Counted from the first letter of the stretch, positions 1-11,750 are shown. The stretch is DNA of 64,000 nucleotides from Thozetella sp. PMI_491 (GCA_021432635.1 MU270021.1:1-64000), one strand, 5' to 3'. Notes: a model not told the origin generated them from the letters alone. Numbers and translations: made by a program.

Positions 1-2
1 CT

Positions 3-1283
3 TTACGAGATCTCGTACGCTTACCAAACACCAATAGTAAAATGGATGAGAGCGGAGCCACCATCATGGACGGCTCTTCCACCTGGGCAGCGGATGCCTT
101 CGCTGTTCTGCGGCACGTACTTCTGAGGCAGCAATGGAATGACACAGATTACCGTTCTAGCACGAAGGCGACCATCGCCGATATTTTCGAGCGTACTAGA
201 GGATACCAAGCCACCGACAAGCGCGATCAAGTGTTCGCTATCAGGGACTTGTTGAGTGAAGAGGATAAAGAGCAATTCCCAGCGCCAGACTACGCAAAAC
301 AGTGCAGCGAAGTCTACCAAGAAGCCACGGTTGCTTTCATCCGGAGCAAGAAGAATCTCGCCTTCCTGATGCATGCTATCGAGAAGGACGATTTGGAACT
401 AGGATTGCCCTCCTGGTGTGTTGACTTTTCCAAGAGACTATGGGACTGGGGCGGGTACGGGAACTTTGCAGAAGGCCGGGAAAGCGAACTGACTCCAGAA
501 TATATGAGCGCGCTCTCTCACGACCCGTCTGCAGGCACACTGAAGGTGTTGGGAGGTCTTCTTGGACAAGTCGCCGTGCCGTGCCCTCTTGTTCCCGTTT
601 CAGCCTCCATCCAAGACCAGACCGTGACAGTCATCAACGCCCACACTCTGCGTCCGGAGGAACCCGACTCGATACCTCAAATGTACATGCAATTCATCCG
701 GGAAGTCCTCCGTATAAGCGCAATGTCTTACAGAATCTGGGCACATCGGCACGACCCGCAAACAGCAAAAGAGCGAATAGCAGCCGGCAGGGTATGGAAG
801 ATGGTCTTCGGAGGGGGCATACTCTTTAACGCTGTCGATGCCGTCTGCGTCCACCAAAACTTGGAGAAAGTGGATGGAGATGACCGACCTCGCGAATATT
901 GGGTAGTGGAAGCCTTTGTTCGCAAGACCTGCCCCTGGTATGCCGACGCCATCGAGGGACTGGGCTTCTTCCATCCCACGCCTGAGCTCCCAGACAGCCG
1001 CAGGTTGATGGAGGCGCTCTTAGCGACCATGATAGTAACAATGCGCTCCAATATTGGATACTGGTGGTGTTTGGTCGATACAGGTTACATTGCGCGGATA
1101 GAGCGCGAGGTCCGAGAAGGCGATCGGCTCTATACGATTTTCGGCTGTCGACAACCTGTCGTGCTCAGACCATGCGACGGCGGCTACCAACTGGTAGCCA
1201 TGGCCTATTCCGAAGACTTTTATGAGGACTATCATCGGACATATGAGCGCGAGGTGGAACGAGAAATCATTACCCTCCGATAG
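3..1283 (+). CDS. HET-domain protein, C-terminal part (cut by left window edge)
   Basis: The frame is open from base 3, so the ATG at 42 is probably internal and the HET core lies off-window. What remains carries two features usual after a HET core. One is an ATDKRDQVFAIRDLL segment near residues 65-80, matching the ATDPRDKIYALLG-type motif. The other is a C-terminal YTIFGCRQPVVLRPC...YQLVAMAY block, the conserved G...P.VLR....Y.LVG.AY tail. HET proteins trigger heterokaryon-incompatibility cell death in fungi; that role is known for the family, not shown here. No intron is needed in the visible part. The stop is TAG at 1281-1283. The N-terminal signature of the HET core cannot be checked in this window. 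Confidence 0.85.
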   Translation, partial: LRDLVRLPNTNSKMDESGATIMDGSSTWAADAFAVLRHVLLRQQWNDTDYRSSTKATIADIFERTRGYQATDKRDQVFAIRDLLSEEDKEQFPAPDYAKQCSEVYQEATVAFIRSKKNLAFLMHAIEKDDLELGLPSWCVDFSKRLWDWGGYGNFAEGRESELTPEYMSALSHDPSAGTLKVLGGLLGQVAVPCPLVPVSASIQDQTVTVINAHTLRPEEPDSIPQMYMQFIREVLRISAMSYRIWAHRHDPQTAKERIAAGRVWKMVFGGGILFNAVDAVCVHQNLEKVDGDDRPREYWVVEAFVRKTCPWYADAIEGLGFFHPTPELPDSRRLMEALLATMIVTMRSNIGYWWCLVDTGYIARIEREVREGDRLYTIFGCRQPVVLRPCDGGYQLVAMAYSEDFYEDYHRTYEREVEREIITLR

Positions 1284-1562
1284 CGACGGGCTAGCAGAAG
1301 GTGGCTCGCATGGAAACTCCATTATCACAAACTCAAGCGTTCTATATATTGTCCCGTGTCATTGCCAAGCCTTGCAAGCAGTCAGACCTCTCAAAAGTGG
1401 ATCAGTGCAAGCTTGCCTTTCTCGCGAGTAGGAATTATACTTGATACGCACAAGCTTTGATTTGCCAGCTAGTGTCCCGACATGTGCTAGTTCACCCAGC
1501 ATTTTCTAGGGGATCTAGTTGCTCGAAACGGTAAATCGGTGTTGAGGCGCTTCCTAATTACT

Positions 1563-4106
1563 CTAATGGTGGATAGTTCCGTCATCGATAATAAATCCAT
1601 ACCTAGCAGTGCCTTCGGGGCCTGGCATCAACCCAAGGCCTACCCCTGCTCCTTGATATCCACTACTGTTGGCGTCACCATAAGAATGAACCCCGTCGTC
1701 GTTTGCCGGCGAATTTATTAGCTGGCCGTAGCCTAGCTTCAACTTCCTCGCACGCCTTGCTCCGTCTCCCTCCTGCGGACTCGAGAACTCCCCTCTGATT
1801 ACCGCCTCCAGGCCTGGAGCCCTTGTCGCCGCGACGATGTTGCTGAACTTGGTGTGCCGTGTGCGCCCTTCGTTCCGCCTGATTGCCAGCAGTCCCAGGA
1901 CAGCTGCCAGCACCGCCAGCGCCAAGCTCGAAGAATAAACCGCCCATAAAATCCCAACATGGTACGAAAATACGATTTCAGTCCGAGACTTGGTGCAGGG
2001 ATATCGAAGCGCTTCGTTCCGGTGGGCATCGTCCGGTTCTGAAACGTTCGCCCCCGCGAGTTGGTCTGGCGTGGCCGCCCAAGTGACCGCGAGGAACTGA
2101 GGCTCGGCGAACATGCTGAGGATCATGTCCTCATACAGTGACTGCACGTCGTCCATCAGGTTCACAGTCGGTAGCCACGTGTGTCGATCTATCAGCTTTG
2201 TCTGTGTGGCTTTAGTATGCGTGATATGCTTGTAGTCAATCGTTCCGTTTAGTATGGCCCGCAGCAGAGACCCCATACTGTGATAAGCGGCGGTCAGCCG
2301 GTAGGTTGGGATGTCTGGCCTGGGCGTGACGTATCTCGATTCGGGCGTCGCTGTCGTGTTATCGAGTGTCCCGTCATTGGCGGCTATTCCCTCCTGGAAT
2401 GTTGTATTGACAACGGGGCCTAAGAAGTTCCTACTCCGCACGCTCGTCTCCTGCACTCCACCGGTGTAGTTGAACTGCACTACGTATTCCGTCTCGTAAT
2501 GCTCACATGCAAATATGACGGGCGTGTACGCAGTGTCCCATCCTTCCACAGATCGATTCGCAGGTTGTGCCTTGGTCGTATCGTTCACCACGCTGAGTCC
2601 CATCCATAGAATTGGCTCCGTGCGAATAGCTCCTAGATGCTCCGGGAATGGTGCCGCTTGATCGGGCTGGCCCCCGTCGTGAGAAGCAATTTGTGGATTT
2701 GCATATTCTCCCCTATACGCGTCCGCATAGTATACTAGATCCCCGTCTGGGGCGAACATGCTAGTGTTGAAAGGCGGTTCCTGCCCGCCCAAGCTTTTCG
2801 TCTCGGATGCGACGCCCCGAGCTAGCTCGCTGCATTTATAACCAGGCGCCACGAAGGTTATAGTATACGAACAGTTCCACCCTGAACCGCAAATTTCCAG
2901 GGCTGCATTGTCGTGGGCCAGAGGTCGTTTGAGATAAGCAGCGATACTGCTTACCTCGATGAATGGTTGACTGGTGCTATCAAAATAGTCAAAGAAATTC
3001 GGATCGGAGGTGTTGGGCGTCGTGTTGTTCCAATAGCAGACGGAGAACTCGTACAGTCCGTCGATAATCGGAGGGTCACGCCAGTCATTTATGGCTTCCT
3101 TCGTAAAATTCAAGGTCCGCACGGAGGGGCAAGTGGTCTCCAAGACCTGCCAAAACGGAGCAACGGCTAGCGTCTCGCTCGTGAAGATAACTACGAGCGG
3201 CGTCATCCACACATAGAACGCTAGGAGGACTGCAATCCATGCCTTCTTTAGCAGTTCCTTATTCAGCAAGGATAATGGGTCGTCCACCGCAGAGAAGAGT
3301 GAATCCAGGGCCTCGACGGTCATCGGGCAGGCGCGAACAGTGGACCATACCTGTTGGCGAAAGGCGATCACAGCTGAGCCTGCGAGAGATGCCTTGGCAA
3401 AAAAGGCTATCGTAGCCCCATAACGCAGAGCCCTTATCTGCATCTCTTGGTTATAGACGACTTGGCCGTTTAGTTTCATGTAATAGATGTGGTGGCCCAG
3501 CGCCAACAGAAACCCTGCCAAGAGGAGTAGAATCATACTCCAGCGAGCATCCCATGCCGCCGAGACGTCATAACAATAACGTTTCCAATTGGGTGTCAGG
3601 CTAGAACGCGAATACCTAGCACTGTTAATGTGAGGACCCCAGTGAACTCTTCTTCCATATCCGGCATCGTGAGGTGGGTCATTGCGATAAGCGGAAGTTT
3701 TATTGCCTATGCCGGGATCCTGTCCGATCAGATTCAGCGGTATATGCTCTCTCTCTGAGGATATTGAGGGCGCAAGCAGTGCCGCACGCGAGTCGCTAGG
3801 GTGGGTATTCTGGTGAAAAGGAGAGGAAACGGAAGAGGCGCTACTAAAGTAGCTACGCGAAGATTCCGGCCTGGAGATGGCTATGTTCGTCCACTCAGGC
3901 TGCAAGGGAAGCGGAGCCGGGCCGGATCCCGCAAACACGGGCGTTCCAGTGGGTGTTGGCGTCGCTGATCTCGAGAAAGATGTCCGGAGGTCTTCGTCTG
4001 GGGTATCGGTCAATCGCTTGAGGCGATGCGGGGTTGGTGAGGCGGCTCTTGGCGATTGATACGCTCGCTCGCCGTCTCCTCGGTGGCCCAAAGTCGGGAC
4101 ATCCAT
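1563..4106 (-). CDS. Large fungal four-TM membrane protein, function unknown
   Basis: One uninterrupted frame encodes about 847 residues from the ATG at 4106; an in-frame ATG at 4244 would add 46 residues. I chose 4106 because the extra stretch reads like translated leader. The first ~180 residues are Ser/Pro-rich and probably cytosolic. Hydrophobic segments follow near residues 190-210 (MILLLLAGFLLALG), 230-250 and 289-309 (AWIAVLLAFYVWMTPLVVIF). Next comes a long Asn-glycosylation-rich domain of ~400 residues, then a last membrane span near 720-742 (YSSSLALAVLAAVLGLLAI) and a ~100-residue tail. This layout matches a widespread Pezizomycotina family that pipelines often label formylmethionine deformylase-like. 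I see no deformylase motif and would not use that name. Probable location is the plasma membrane; the ligand is unknown. Confidence 0.8.
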   Translation of the reverse strand: MDVPTLGHRGDGERAYQSPRAASPTPHRLKRLTDTPDEDLRTSFSRSATPTPTGTPVFAGSGPAPLPLQPEWTNIAISRPESSRSYFSSASSVSSPFHQNTHPSDSRAALLAPSISSEREHIPLNLIGQDPGIGNKTSAYRNDPPHDAGYGRRVHWGPHINSARYSRSSLTPNWKRYCYDVSAAWDARWSMILLLLAGFLLALGHHIYYMKLNGQVVYNQEMQIRALRYGATIAFFAKASLAGSAVIAFRQQVWSTVRACPMTVEALDSLFSAVDDPLSLLNKELLKKAWIAVLLAFYVWMTPLVVIFTSETLAVAPFWQVLETTCPSVRTLNFTKEAINDWRDPPIIDGLYEFSVCYWNNTTPNTSDPNFFDYFDSTSQPFIEVSSIAAYLKRPLAHDNAALEICGSGWNCSYTITFVAPGYKCSELARGVASETKSLGGQEPPFNTSMFAPDGDLVYYADAYRGEYANPQIASHDGGQPDQAAPFPEHLGAIRTEPILWMGLSVVNDTTKAQPANRSVEGWDTAYTPVIFACEHYETEYVVQFNYTGGVQETSVRSRNFLGPVVNTTFQEGIAANDGTLDNTTATPESRYVTPRPDIPTYRLTAAYHSMGSLLRAILNGTIDYKHITHTKATQTKLIDRHTWLPTVNLMDDVQSLYEDMILSMFAEPQFLAVTWAATPDQLAGANVSEPDDAHRNEALRYPCTKSRTEIVFSYHVGILWAVYSSSLALAVLAAVLGLLAIRRNEGRTRHTKFSNIVAATRAPGLEAVIRGEFSSPQEGDGARRARKLKLGYGQLINSPANDDGVHSYGDANSSGYQGAGVGLGLMPGPEGTARYGFIIDDGTIHH

Positions 4107-5596
4107 AGAGACCGCCGGCGATACACCTGCGATGTGTGGGTTTGACTTATTTCCTTCCCTGCCTGCAATGAGAACATGTAAAGCGTGGGGAAAAAAAATC
4201 AGATTCCCACGGCTGGAGAGAAGGCTGAGGCCCGGCGGTGGCATCAAAGCCGCCGCCAAGACAACCCCGTCGTTGGTTGTATTGGGCCCTCGGGCGTATG
4301 ATTGGACTATGCAGGAACGCGATGCCTCCCATGCAGCTTACCACACATTTATTCGGTTTCCCCCCCTCACTTCCTTACGTCATCCACAATGCTTCATTGT
4401 TTCTTATCTGAGCTGATCGGGTTGATTCCTGTGATTGGAGGATTGCTTGCCAGAGCATGTCAAGTATAGTTCATAGACCCCAGAGTCTATAGTTGAGTTT
4501 GGATATATTGCCAATACAGCGGCTATACGAGTCGGATCGTATGCTGGCCCTTGTGATCAATCAGGGCACAAATACATAGAGCCTAGCCTTCGTTACACGA
4601 AGATCCTTCTAAATAACGTCGGATGGCCGCCGGTCTATTTTCCTGCGTAAGCTGCGACTCGGTGTCGGGCCGCTCTAGATTTAGCCCTTTCCCGATTCAA
4701 AAACTTGGCTCCACCGCCTCAGGCGCTCTGTAAGGTAGCCTGCCTCCTAGGAAGGCTACAAGACTCGAGCTTGTCCCGGGTCCCTTCCTCGTACTCTTTA
4801 CTTACATATCTACTTCCTCTCCTCTCTCCTCTTTTTCGGCTATGTATGTCTTCTGGGACTCCAGCTCCGCCCGTGCTGGCTCGCTTCGTTCGACCATGGT
4901 CTCGATGCGACCGGCAGCCTCTGATGAGCGGCCATACAGACTCTGTCTAGTGAACAAGCTGGTCTCATGTAATTTACAGGAAGGTCGGTTTGGTGAGACA
5001 TATGTGCGAAAGGCCCGCAGAGTTGCGTTACAGGTATGGTACGTAGCTCTATTTTATACTGAGTTATCTTGATAAGCTTCGTCTTGAAGGAATAAAACGG
5101 TATAACTTTCGTGCCAACTGCCTCGCATATGATTAAATACTACGAATTCGTTGCTCGGTATGGATCACAGATACCATTCACCGCCTTTAACGTATAACAA
5201 TAGAAGAAATGGGTCTGTTCATGGTGGTGGTTATTTACTTCAGGAATTTCTTTCCTAAGCTTGGTAATGGTTTATTTATGAGAACCTTGTGCTGATAGCC
5301 AACAGCCAAATCCCTCTTTCGTGTCGATAATGCGGCGCTAGCTTACAGAATCGGAGTATGTTACTTGCCAGGATGGTACAAGGTATCAATTCTATATCTG
5401 CTCCGCGACTTGGCTGTCAGCTTTCATGTCATCTTCTGTGCTCTGTTCCCTATCAGCCGCTACAGTTGTGCTGCGGTCCTTATTCGTCAAAGATCTCAGA
5501 GTCTCCCTACTAACCCTTCGCCTATCTCTGTACAGGTAGCAAAATAGATCAACTTGCTTTATCTTCTAAGCCTTGATCGCTTAGTCTCTTCGACTT
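4107..5596. other. Intergenic, no gene seen
   Basis: About 1.5 kb lie between the 5' end of the membrane-protein gene and the 3' end of the C2H2 gene. Only short overlapping frames without family motifs or credible splice structure are present. The part next to 4106 presumably holds the promoter and leader of the membrane-protein gene. Confidence 0.5.
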
Positions 5597-7549
5597 CTAG
5601 CGTTCCGAAATAAACCGCTCTATCAGGTCGCCTCTCTCCTCGTACTTGGACCGCAAGTTGCTAAGGTCTGTCTCCAGCCGCTGATTTCGTTTAACGAGGT
5701 CGTCAAAGGCTTGCGACTTCTCTCGCAAGCACTGAGAAAATCGCACAACTTCAGCTGTCAGGCAAGCAAGCTCATCTTTCATTTGCGCTCTCTTTTGCCT
5801 TTTCTTCCCTGGTGCCCCACTCTTGGACAAATTATCCTGTTTTGCGTTCCCAGGGCTCATATCATCGCAAGCCCCCTTAGTTGCGACAATCTCAGCCACG
5901 GTATTTATGAATTCGTCTCGATCTTCATTGCGAGGGCGTTTAGAGTTAGCCCCTAAAGATTCGGGTTGAGAATGGCAAATTTGGACGTGTCTATCACGAT
6001 TCTCTTTCCGCGAAAAGCCCTCATTATACCGCTTACAGCGCACTTCAGGACAAGGGAAGAGCATTGTTCTTTCATGCTTCTCTTTTTTATGTCGATCGAG
6101 TTCGCGCTTGCCTATAAAGGTCTGGCCTTGGCATCTCTCACAAACGAAGGCGGCAGGCTTCGATGAATCGGTTTGGGGGACCGGAAGTCTGAGAGCAGTC
6201 AGCGTTTACTATGTCTTAATGTGAGAGGTCCATTTGTTGGAGATGCTTGCCTAGCTAACGGGATCCCGCTAACATGACTCTCTCCATCTGTTGCTGTTGA
6301 GTTCAATTTGCTCTGATCTGACAAATCTCTTGCAATGGCAGAGATTGTGCCGACATGTCCCGGTGACAATTGAACGGCTCTAGATTCTGGTCGACTACAG
6401 GTCCCCTCTTCCGGACTGTAATACGAGACGTCTTTGTTGGACTGGAGGATGACACTTTGAAACAAGTCTTGGGATGTCGTTTGTGAGGCCAGATCCTGAA
6501 AATCTGCTGCGCATTCGGTTCGCGACATCTGTCCTCCGAATTCAATGTTATCTAATGAAAACAAGTCCTGTCCTGTGAAAAAATACGTTGCGCATTGAGG
6601 ATCATCCATCAGCTCGCTATCAGCAGATGATGGCAAGAGATCCAGGCTGAATGGCCCATTCAAGTCTGGATTTTAGTGTTAGCGGACACATGTACGAAAT
6701 TTTGAACCATGGTCTTACCGAAGTTATCTTCCGTTGGCCTGAACCTCCAAAACACTCCCCATAATACCAACAGTGCTGGGGGAATGGTCCATGGCATCGA
6801 AAGTGCTACGCCTTTGAAGCCTTTCCTGCCCCATGGTACTTTCATGTTTGTACAGAGGCCCAACAGAATGTTCGAAAACAAAGCTATTGCCTTGAAAGCC
6901 GCTCTCATCGCATGGTAGAAAGCCTTCAGGGCTCTTTCTGCCTGTTTCACTTGCTCTAATAATTCCAATAGGTAATGTTGGTTGCCTGTCTCCAAGTCCT
7001 CTGGTTGGCTTTTAGTTGAAACGATTGGGAAGAAGGGTGATAACAAGGCCAAAATATCTGAAGGATTATCTTCCGTGCATGCCAGGTATAATCCTGAACT
7101 TGACAATTGGCCCGGCAGCGACAGTCCGGGCTCGATCACCTAAATGTGTTCCACATTAGCCTATCCGAAAAGGCAGACCAGTGACTTGCCGCACTAACCC
7201 CTTCAACAAGATACTCGATTTCATCAGGACAATAGAATTCATCAGGATAGCCGATTCGACCTCTGCTCCTGTGATGTCCTTCGTCCCTAAAATTCCTTTT
7301 GTCCTTGCGATGTCTCCGTTTCTGTAAGAAAGTAGATGTGATATCCACAATTGGGGTCACCTCTGTCCTGGAGCGGTTTACAGATCCAGCCAGCCTGCCC
7401 TCTAAATTTTCTGTGCATTGTCTTGTTCGTGATTGCGTCGCTAATGGCCGAGTCTGATTTCCTGCGAGGACTGAAGCAACAGTTTGTTGCGCATCCCGAA
7501 TTTTTATCAGAATCTGATCGATTCGATCGAGCCTGGTCTTAATGATAGA
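5597..7549 (-). CDS. C2H2 zinc-finger protein, multi-exon, 5' end unresolved
   Basis: Three introns are supported by phase: 6189-6259, 6666-6718 and 7140 up to the donor GTTAGT just after the LVEG codons. Joined exons run coiled region, RGRIGYPDEFY, VIEPGLSLPG, a helical part with a hydrophobic stretch (WTIPPALLVLWGVFW), an acidic/Ser-rich region, and two tandem fingers. Finger 1 is FVCERC...ELDRHKKEKH, reached only by reading across the intron. Finger 2 is CPEVRCKRYNEGFSRKENR with RHVQICH. A Lys/Arg-rich nuclear-signal-like segment (GKKRQKRAQ) and a C-terminal coiled coil follow. The paired-finger layout is common in fungal regulators. The frame is open up to about 7549, just past a TTTAG acceptor, but I could not place the ATG. 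DNA binding is inferred. Confidence 0.7.
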
Positions 7550-8123
7550 CTAAAGAGAACCGCCCTGACACTGAATCATATCGTAATTGGGTTCAGCCAC
7601 GGAGATCAACGATAAAAAGAAGGGAATGTTGTATGACTAGGTAGGTGTCGGGAAGCGATCAGGCTGACAGAAGGGAGGGTGTGCCATCTATATATAGCAT
7701 TGGGCATGCGTGAGGCGCCCAATAAAACCATGGAGCGTGAAGAGAGCTCACGCACTGCCAAACAGCGAGGGCAATTGAGGCCGCCAATGAGAGTGCAAGT
7801 CTTGCCATATCAAATTCGTGCAAGGCTTGCCACGTCAAATTCGTGCAATGGCTTGCCACATTTCCCATTAAACGGTTACGCTACTATCACCCGGACGGTG
7901 ACGAAAGGGGGCCCGCGCTCGAAGGAACCTAATACAGAACAACCTACAAAAGCTATCACCTCTATACACCAAATAAGCCTTATGAAAGGGTCACATGAAG
8001 TTATAGGCTCGACGTAAAGCAGTGCTCTGCCAGCTCATATAAAGGAGGATAGGAGACACATAAGAATCAAAGCCTTAGCAGCCTCTAGATCTGTGAGAGT
8101 ACCTTGGGCATATAAATCCGCCG

Positions 8124-8177
<54 letters not shown>

Positions 8178-8693
8178 TCATTTTTTATACTATCCCTCTT
8201 TATTGTATCGGTATTGCTATTCAACGGGATACACACCCTTGGGTTTCCTGTGTAGACTCGTTGATCTGATGGCTTTACCCTAGCTTGTTTCGCCGACAGA
8301 ATCACGACTCGTTGTCTGAATTGCGAGAACCTTTCTCCTCGGTTCTTCCTGTAACTTGGGTATCAAAGTAGAGAGTAGTGCTATCGACCGGGTTCATAAA
8401 TACAGCCTAAGTCGTGTTCAATTTGCCGTTTATCACAGTCTAACTCATTTCCTAGAAGTTAACACTAGGTACCAACATGACTTCTTATCCATCATATATC
8501 CATGTTCAATTTTCTTATCTTCAGTCAATAAATTGCTCATTTCTCAGTCCGTGATCCCCAGACCACTTGATCTAGGCAAGCCTACACAATGTCGCCAGCT
8601 CAGCTTCCAACATACATGTCGAGGCTCAGTGATAGAACCAGATCCCCCCGGTTCCTTAGTGCAAGGACGTAGGCTCACACGTCTGTCGGCTTC
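7550..8693. other. Intergenic, includes C42-A10 tract
   Basis: It probably holds the missing first exon and promoter of the C2H2 gene, plus the homopolymer tract listed separately. No other gene is supported. Confidence 0.4.
8124..8175. repeat. Homopolymer C42 followed by A10
   Basis: The run of C spans 8124-8165 and is followed directly by ten A. On the minus strand it reads T10 then G42. Exact length is likely unstable in the cell and in sequencing. Confidence 0.9.
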
Positions 8694-9521
8694 TCACGCA
8701 GCTCCTTTAGACGGAACGTCTCGAACTCTGGATGCGACTTCCTGAACACCCCACTCGAAGCCATATCTATCCCAAGCCTTTGGTACCTCGGCGTTTTCGA
8801 CCATGTCCACGGTGATGTTTTTCTCGCCGTCACCGTCCTCGCTTATCACGCGGATCGAATCGATGTAGCCCCAGATGAGGCCCGTTCCCTTAAGGATGCT
8901 AACGAAAGTACAGATCTCATCATAGTTACTCCGGAAACCGCCACCTTTTTTACCACTCTCGTCAGGAGGCAGCGTAGCAACGCGAAGAACCAAGGTTTTA
9001 AATTTTAGGGGTTGCGAGAGACGAGTCTGCCGGCTCAAAGCCGGGCCGTAATGCAATAGCCAGTTCAGCGTCTGATAGAGCTCCCGTACGACTGGCATAG
9101 GCCCCCCGCATCCCCAAAAGCGAGCCTTAGGATGCGGAAACTGAAGTTTTGCAACAAGAGTTTCAGCTTGGGTGGGGTTACAGGGAATGTGACGCCAACG
9201 ACTGGATGTGACACGGCCGTTGCCGATGGCAAGTTCCACGGTCCAAGTCGCGTTTTCTTTGTCCACGCGCGATTGCATGTTGACGTACGCATCAACTTCC
9301 ATCCTAATAGCCTTGCAGGTTAACAAAAGATTGATCCATGGAATGCAGAATTTCGTGTCTGGCGCTTTAGTGGGTTTGGTTTGATATCCATGCTCGAATT
9401 CCTCCAAGTAACCCCAAACGATCTTACTGGGCGGATCAAAGTGGGTGACGTTATCGTACACATAGTATCTGATCTCTCGAGGCATCCTAAGAAAAAAGCA
9501 CCGATCACTGGAGGGCTCCAT
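8694..9521 (-). CDS. 2EXR / F-box-like domain protein
   Basis: A single frame encodes 275 residues from the ATG at 9521; further upstream the frame continues without an ATG, so this start is the natural one. The N-terminus has FFLRMPREIRYYVYDNV, the fungal 2EXR/F-box-like signature (F..LP.EIR..IY). It is followed by PWINLLLTCKAIRMEVDAY, the usual LL.TC+.I..E helix. The rest (residues ~80-275) is uncharacterised. Such proteins are very common orphans in Pezizomycotina. An adaptor role in ubiquitin ligases is proposed for related F-box folds but unproven. No intron is needed. Confidence 0.75.
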   Translation of the reverse strand: MEPSSDRCFFLRMPREIRYYVYDNVTHFDPPSKIVWGYLEEFEHGYQTKPTKAPDTKFCIPWINLLLTCKAIRMEVDAYVNMQSRVDKENATWTVELAIGNGRVTSSRWRHIPCNPTQAETLVAKLQFPHPKARFWGCGGPMPVVRELYQTLNWLLHYGPALSRQTRLSQPLKFKTLVLRVATLPPDESGKKGGGFRSNYDEICTFVSILKGTGLIWGYIDSIRVISEDGDGEKNITVDMVENAEVPKAWDRYGFEWGVQEVASRVRDVPSKGAA

Positions 9522-10865
9522 ATCGTGATGGTGAGATGGTGTGATAGGACAGCAGGGAATATAGTTGGAACAAGAGCAGGTACTTAGATGATCTTTTTTT
9601 TTATATATATACAACTTGAGCCCATGAGGAGGTAGAGCTGGAGCGAGAGCAAGCCCTGTACTTATAGGTCTTGGGCAAGGTGGATATTTTGCTAGGCAGC
9701 GACCCCGCACTGTAGGCAGCAGCCAGCATCAGATACAGCCTCGTCTGTATGTTACCGATAAATAGAATAGATGTAACTTCTCTAATGCATATTTAATAGC
9801 TCAAGTTATTAAAGAAAATACGGGTTCATCGAAACCGGCCGAGCTGCCTTCAATTTAGTAGCGCAGACTAGATGGGTTGTAACCAGAACACTCGTGCAGG
9901 ACAGACACCTAGGCTGGCTCGCCTCTCCACGTTCTCGATAGAAGTTGCCGTGCGACTTGCTAGTGTAGTAGTTAACGAGTTATGCTGTTTTAACATTTAC
10001 GCTTTTAGAATAAATGTTGGACAGTGAAAGATTAGTTGTAGAAAGCAATCAGGAATCAGTTAGTTCTGTGTGGCTAGTGCTGAGACCAGGACAACCCTAA
10101 GGATTGGATTTCCCCTTATCTAGCTTGAATCCTCCAGAACAGCTGCTCTGGAAGAGGCAATTTGGGTCATACTTCTGGCTAGCCTCGCACATAAGTCTCT
10201 CGACGTTCTCGCTACAGCCTTGGTAGGGGTTCTGCCATTCTATACAATAATTCATGAATCTGTATGGATGATCCGCCTGCCTAGCGCCTGTCCCATATCA
10301 TATTAAAGGTATGATTTTAGTGAGTATTAGTATAAATAGAATTCAGCTCTGGCGATGCTCTCGGCTCGGTCTGTCTCTACGGGGGAAGAGTATGAAGACA
10401 GCTGAGCGTTTCTGGTATTTCCGACATGTCGGCACAGCATCGGATCATTTTTCAAAGAAAAAGAAAAAAGAAAGAGAGAGAGAACGATGGTTGCTTAATG
10501 TGGTGCCGAAAGGAACTACCACGGTATTTTGGAAACTAAAATGGTCAAACTGAACTGATAAAATGACATGTATGCCAGTGGCACTATTAGGTTTGTTCCA
10601 CGGCTGTTGAATGAATCTCTCCTCGCGCATCGTTTCTCCAAAAGAAAAATAAATCTCAAAGTGGTGGTTAAGCCATGGTATGCACAGAAAATGGTTGACA
10701 TGTCATAGATTCTTAGCAGTTGCAGACTCTCTCAGAGTTTCCCTCTCCCGAGACCAAGTTTCGATGTCCAACGGGTTGGGGACTATCTTCTTAGTTTCTT
10801 CTGGGCTACCTTGCTGAATCCCCTTCGCAAGCCACTGGGAAAACATTAGTCAACTCTAATATTCT
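9522..10865. other. Intergenic, no gene seen
   Basis: About 1.3 kb without a recognisable gene. It contains a T/TA-rich run near 9593-9610 and a purine (GA) tract at 10453-10484. Confidence 0.5.
10453..10484. repeat. Purine-rich AAAG/GA low-complexity tract
   Basis: An A/G-only stretch ending in a (GA)n run. It is simple-sequence DNA with no sign of coding. Confidence 0.7.
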
Positions 10866-11750
10866 CTAGTTTAGGGCTGATGAGTATAGGCTTTCGCATA
10901 CAGTAAACATTTGCTTATAGTGATGAGGCGACAACAGAAGCACCAGCCAACCGGGAAGCCAGGCTCGCCAGACAGTGCGACCAATTCCGAGACTCAAGGC
11001 AGATTGCACTTCGTCAATGGTTGCAACTTGTCCACAAATAGTAAAGGTCTGGTCGTAGTATGCCTCTGGGGTTAGGAGGGCATTTGAGGCCGCAATTCCG
11101 ATATCTTTGCAGGCGATCCATTTCTGCTTCGTGTTGCCGAAGACCGCAGCCATGGCTCCGAGAAAGAAGAACTGGCCCATTGCGTCTTCAGGAAGAAGGT
11201 CCATGAATCCAACAGGTCGTATTATGGTGTACGAAATGCCAGAAGCATGGATGTACTGCTCAATCTTGTACTTGGACCAGAAATGCTCAACCTCTTCGGC
11301 AGCGTCGGCTCCACCCACAGACGAGAAAACCAGGTGTTTTACGCCTATGGGCACTATATTAGCTCACATGGTTCGCATGCAGAGCGCGCTTGATAGGTTT
11401 TGCTCTCTTGTGCTGGAGGGAGCTGGGAGGCCACACTTACCGAGTTCTTTGGCAACATCGACAAATCGCTTGCCTTGTTCGATCTCTCCTTCCACATCGT
11501 GGGGTCCACTAAAATCGGTGACGAGGTACGCAGCCGAGCATCCAGTCAGGGCAGGAACAAGGCTGTTTCTATCTTCCAGATCTCCCTTCACCAGTTTTAC
11601 CCCGAGCTGCTCCAACTTCTTCGCTTTCGGCGAGCCTAAGTTGCGAGTTAAAGTGCGGATCTGGACACTGCTAGGTTTGGCAGCTAGTAACGCGTCTATT
11701 ACGGCGCTGCCCTGCTGCCCAGTTCCTCCCGTAACAAGAATATCGGCCAT
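10866..11750 (-). CDS. NmrA-like NAD(P)-binding protein
   Basis: Exons 11441-11750 and 10866-11344 flank a 96-nt intron (donor GTAAGTG, acceptor CCCATAG); joined they give 262 residues in frame. The N-terminus MADILVTGGTGQQGSAVIDAL is the Rossmann start with the GxxGxxG dinucleotide loop. The splice rebuilds AKELG-VKHLVFSSVGGAD, the conserved beta-strand of the family. PVGFMDLLPEDA and GQFFFLGAMAAVFGNTK match the substrate-side region of NmrA/HSCARG proteins. These are atypical SDRs that usually lack the catalytic Tyr-Lys pair and act as redox sensors or regulators; some catalyse reductions. The typical Tyr-x-x-x-Lys is not obvious here, so a regulatory role is possible. Cytosolic or nuclear; no signal peptide. 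Confidence 0.85.

Noticed and set aside
1563-4106. Naming the four-TM gene formylmethionine deformylase
   Set aside because: That is an automated label in this family; no metal-binding HExxH or other deformylase motif is visible.
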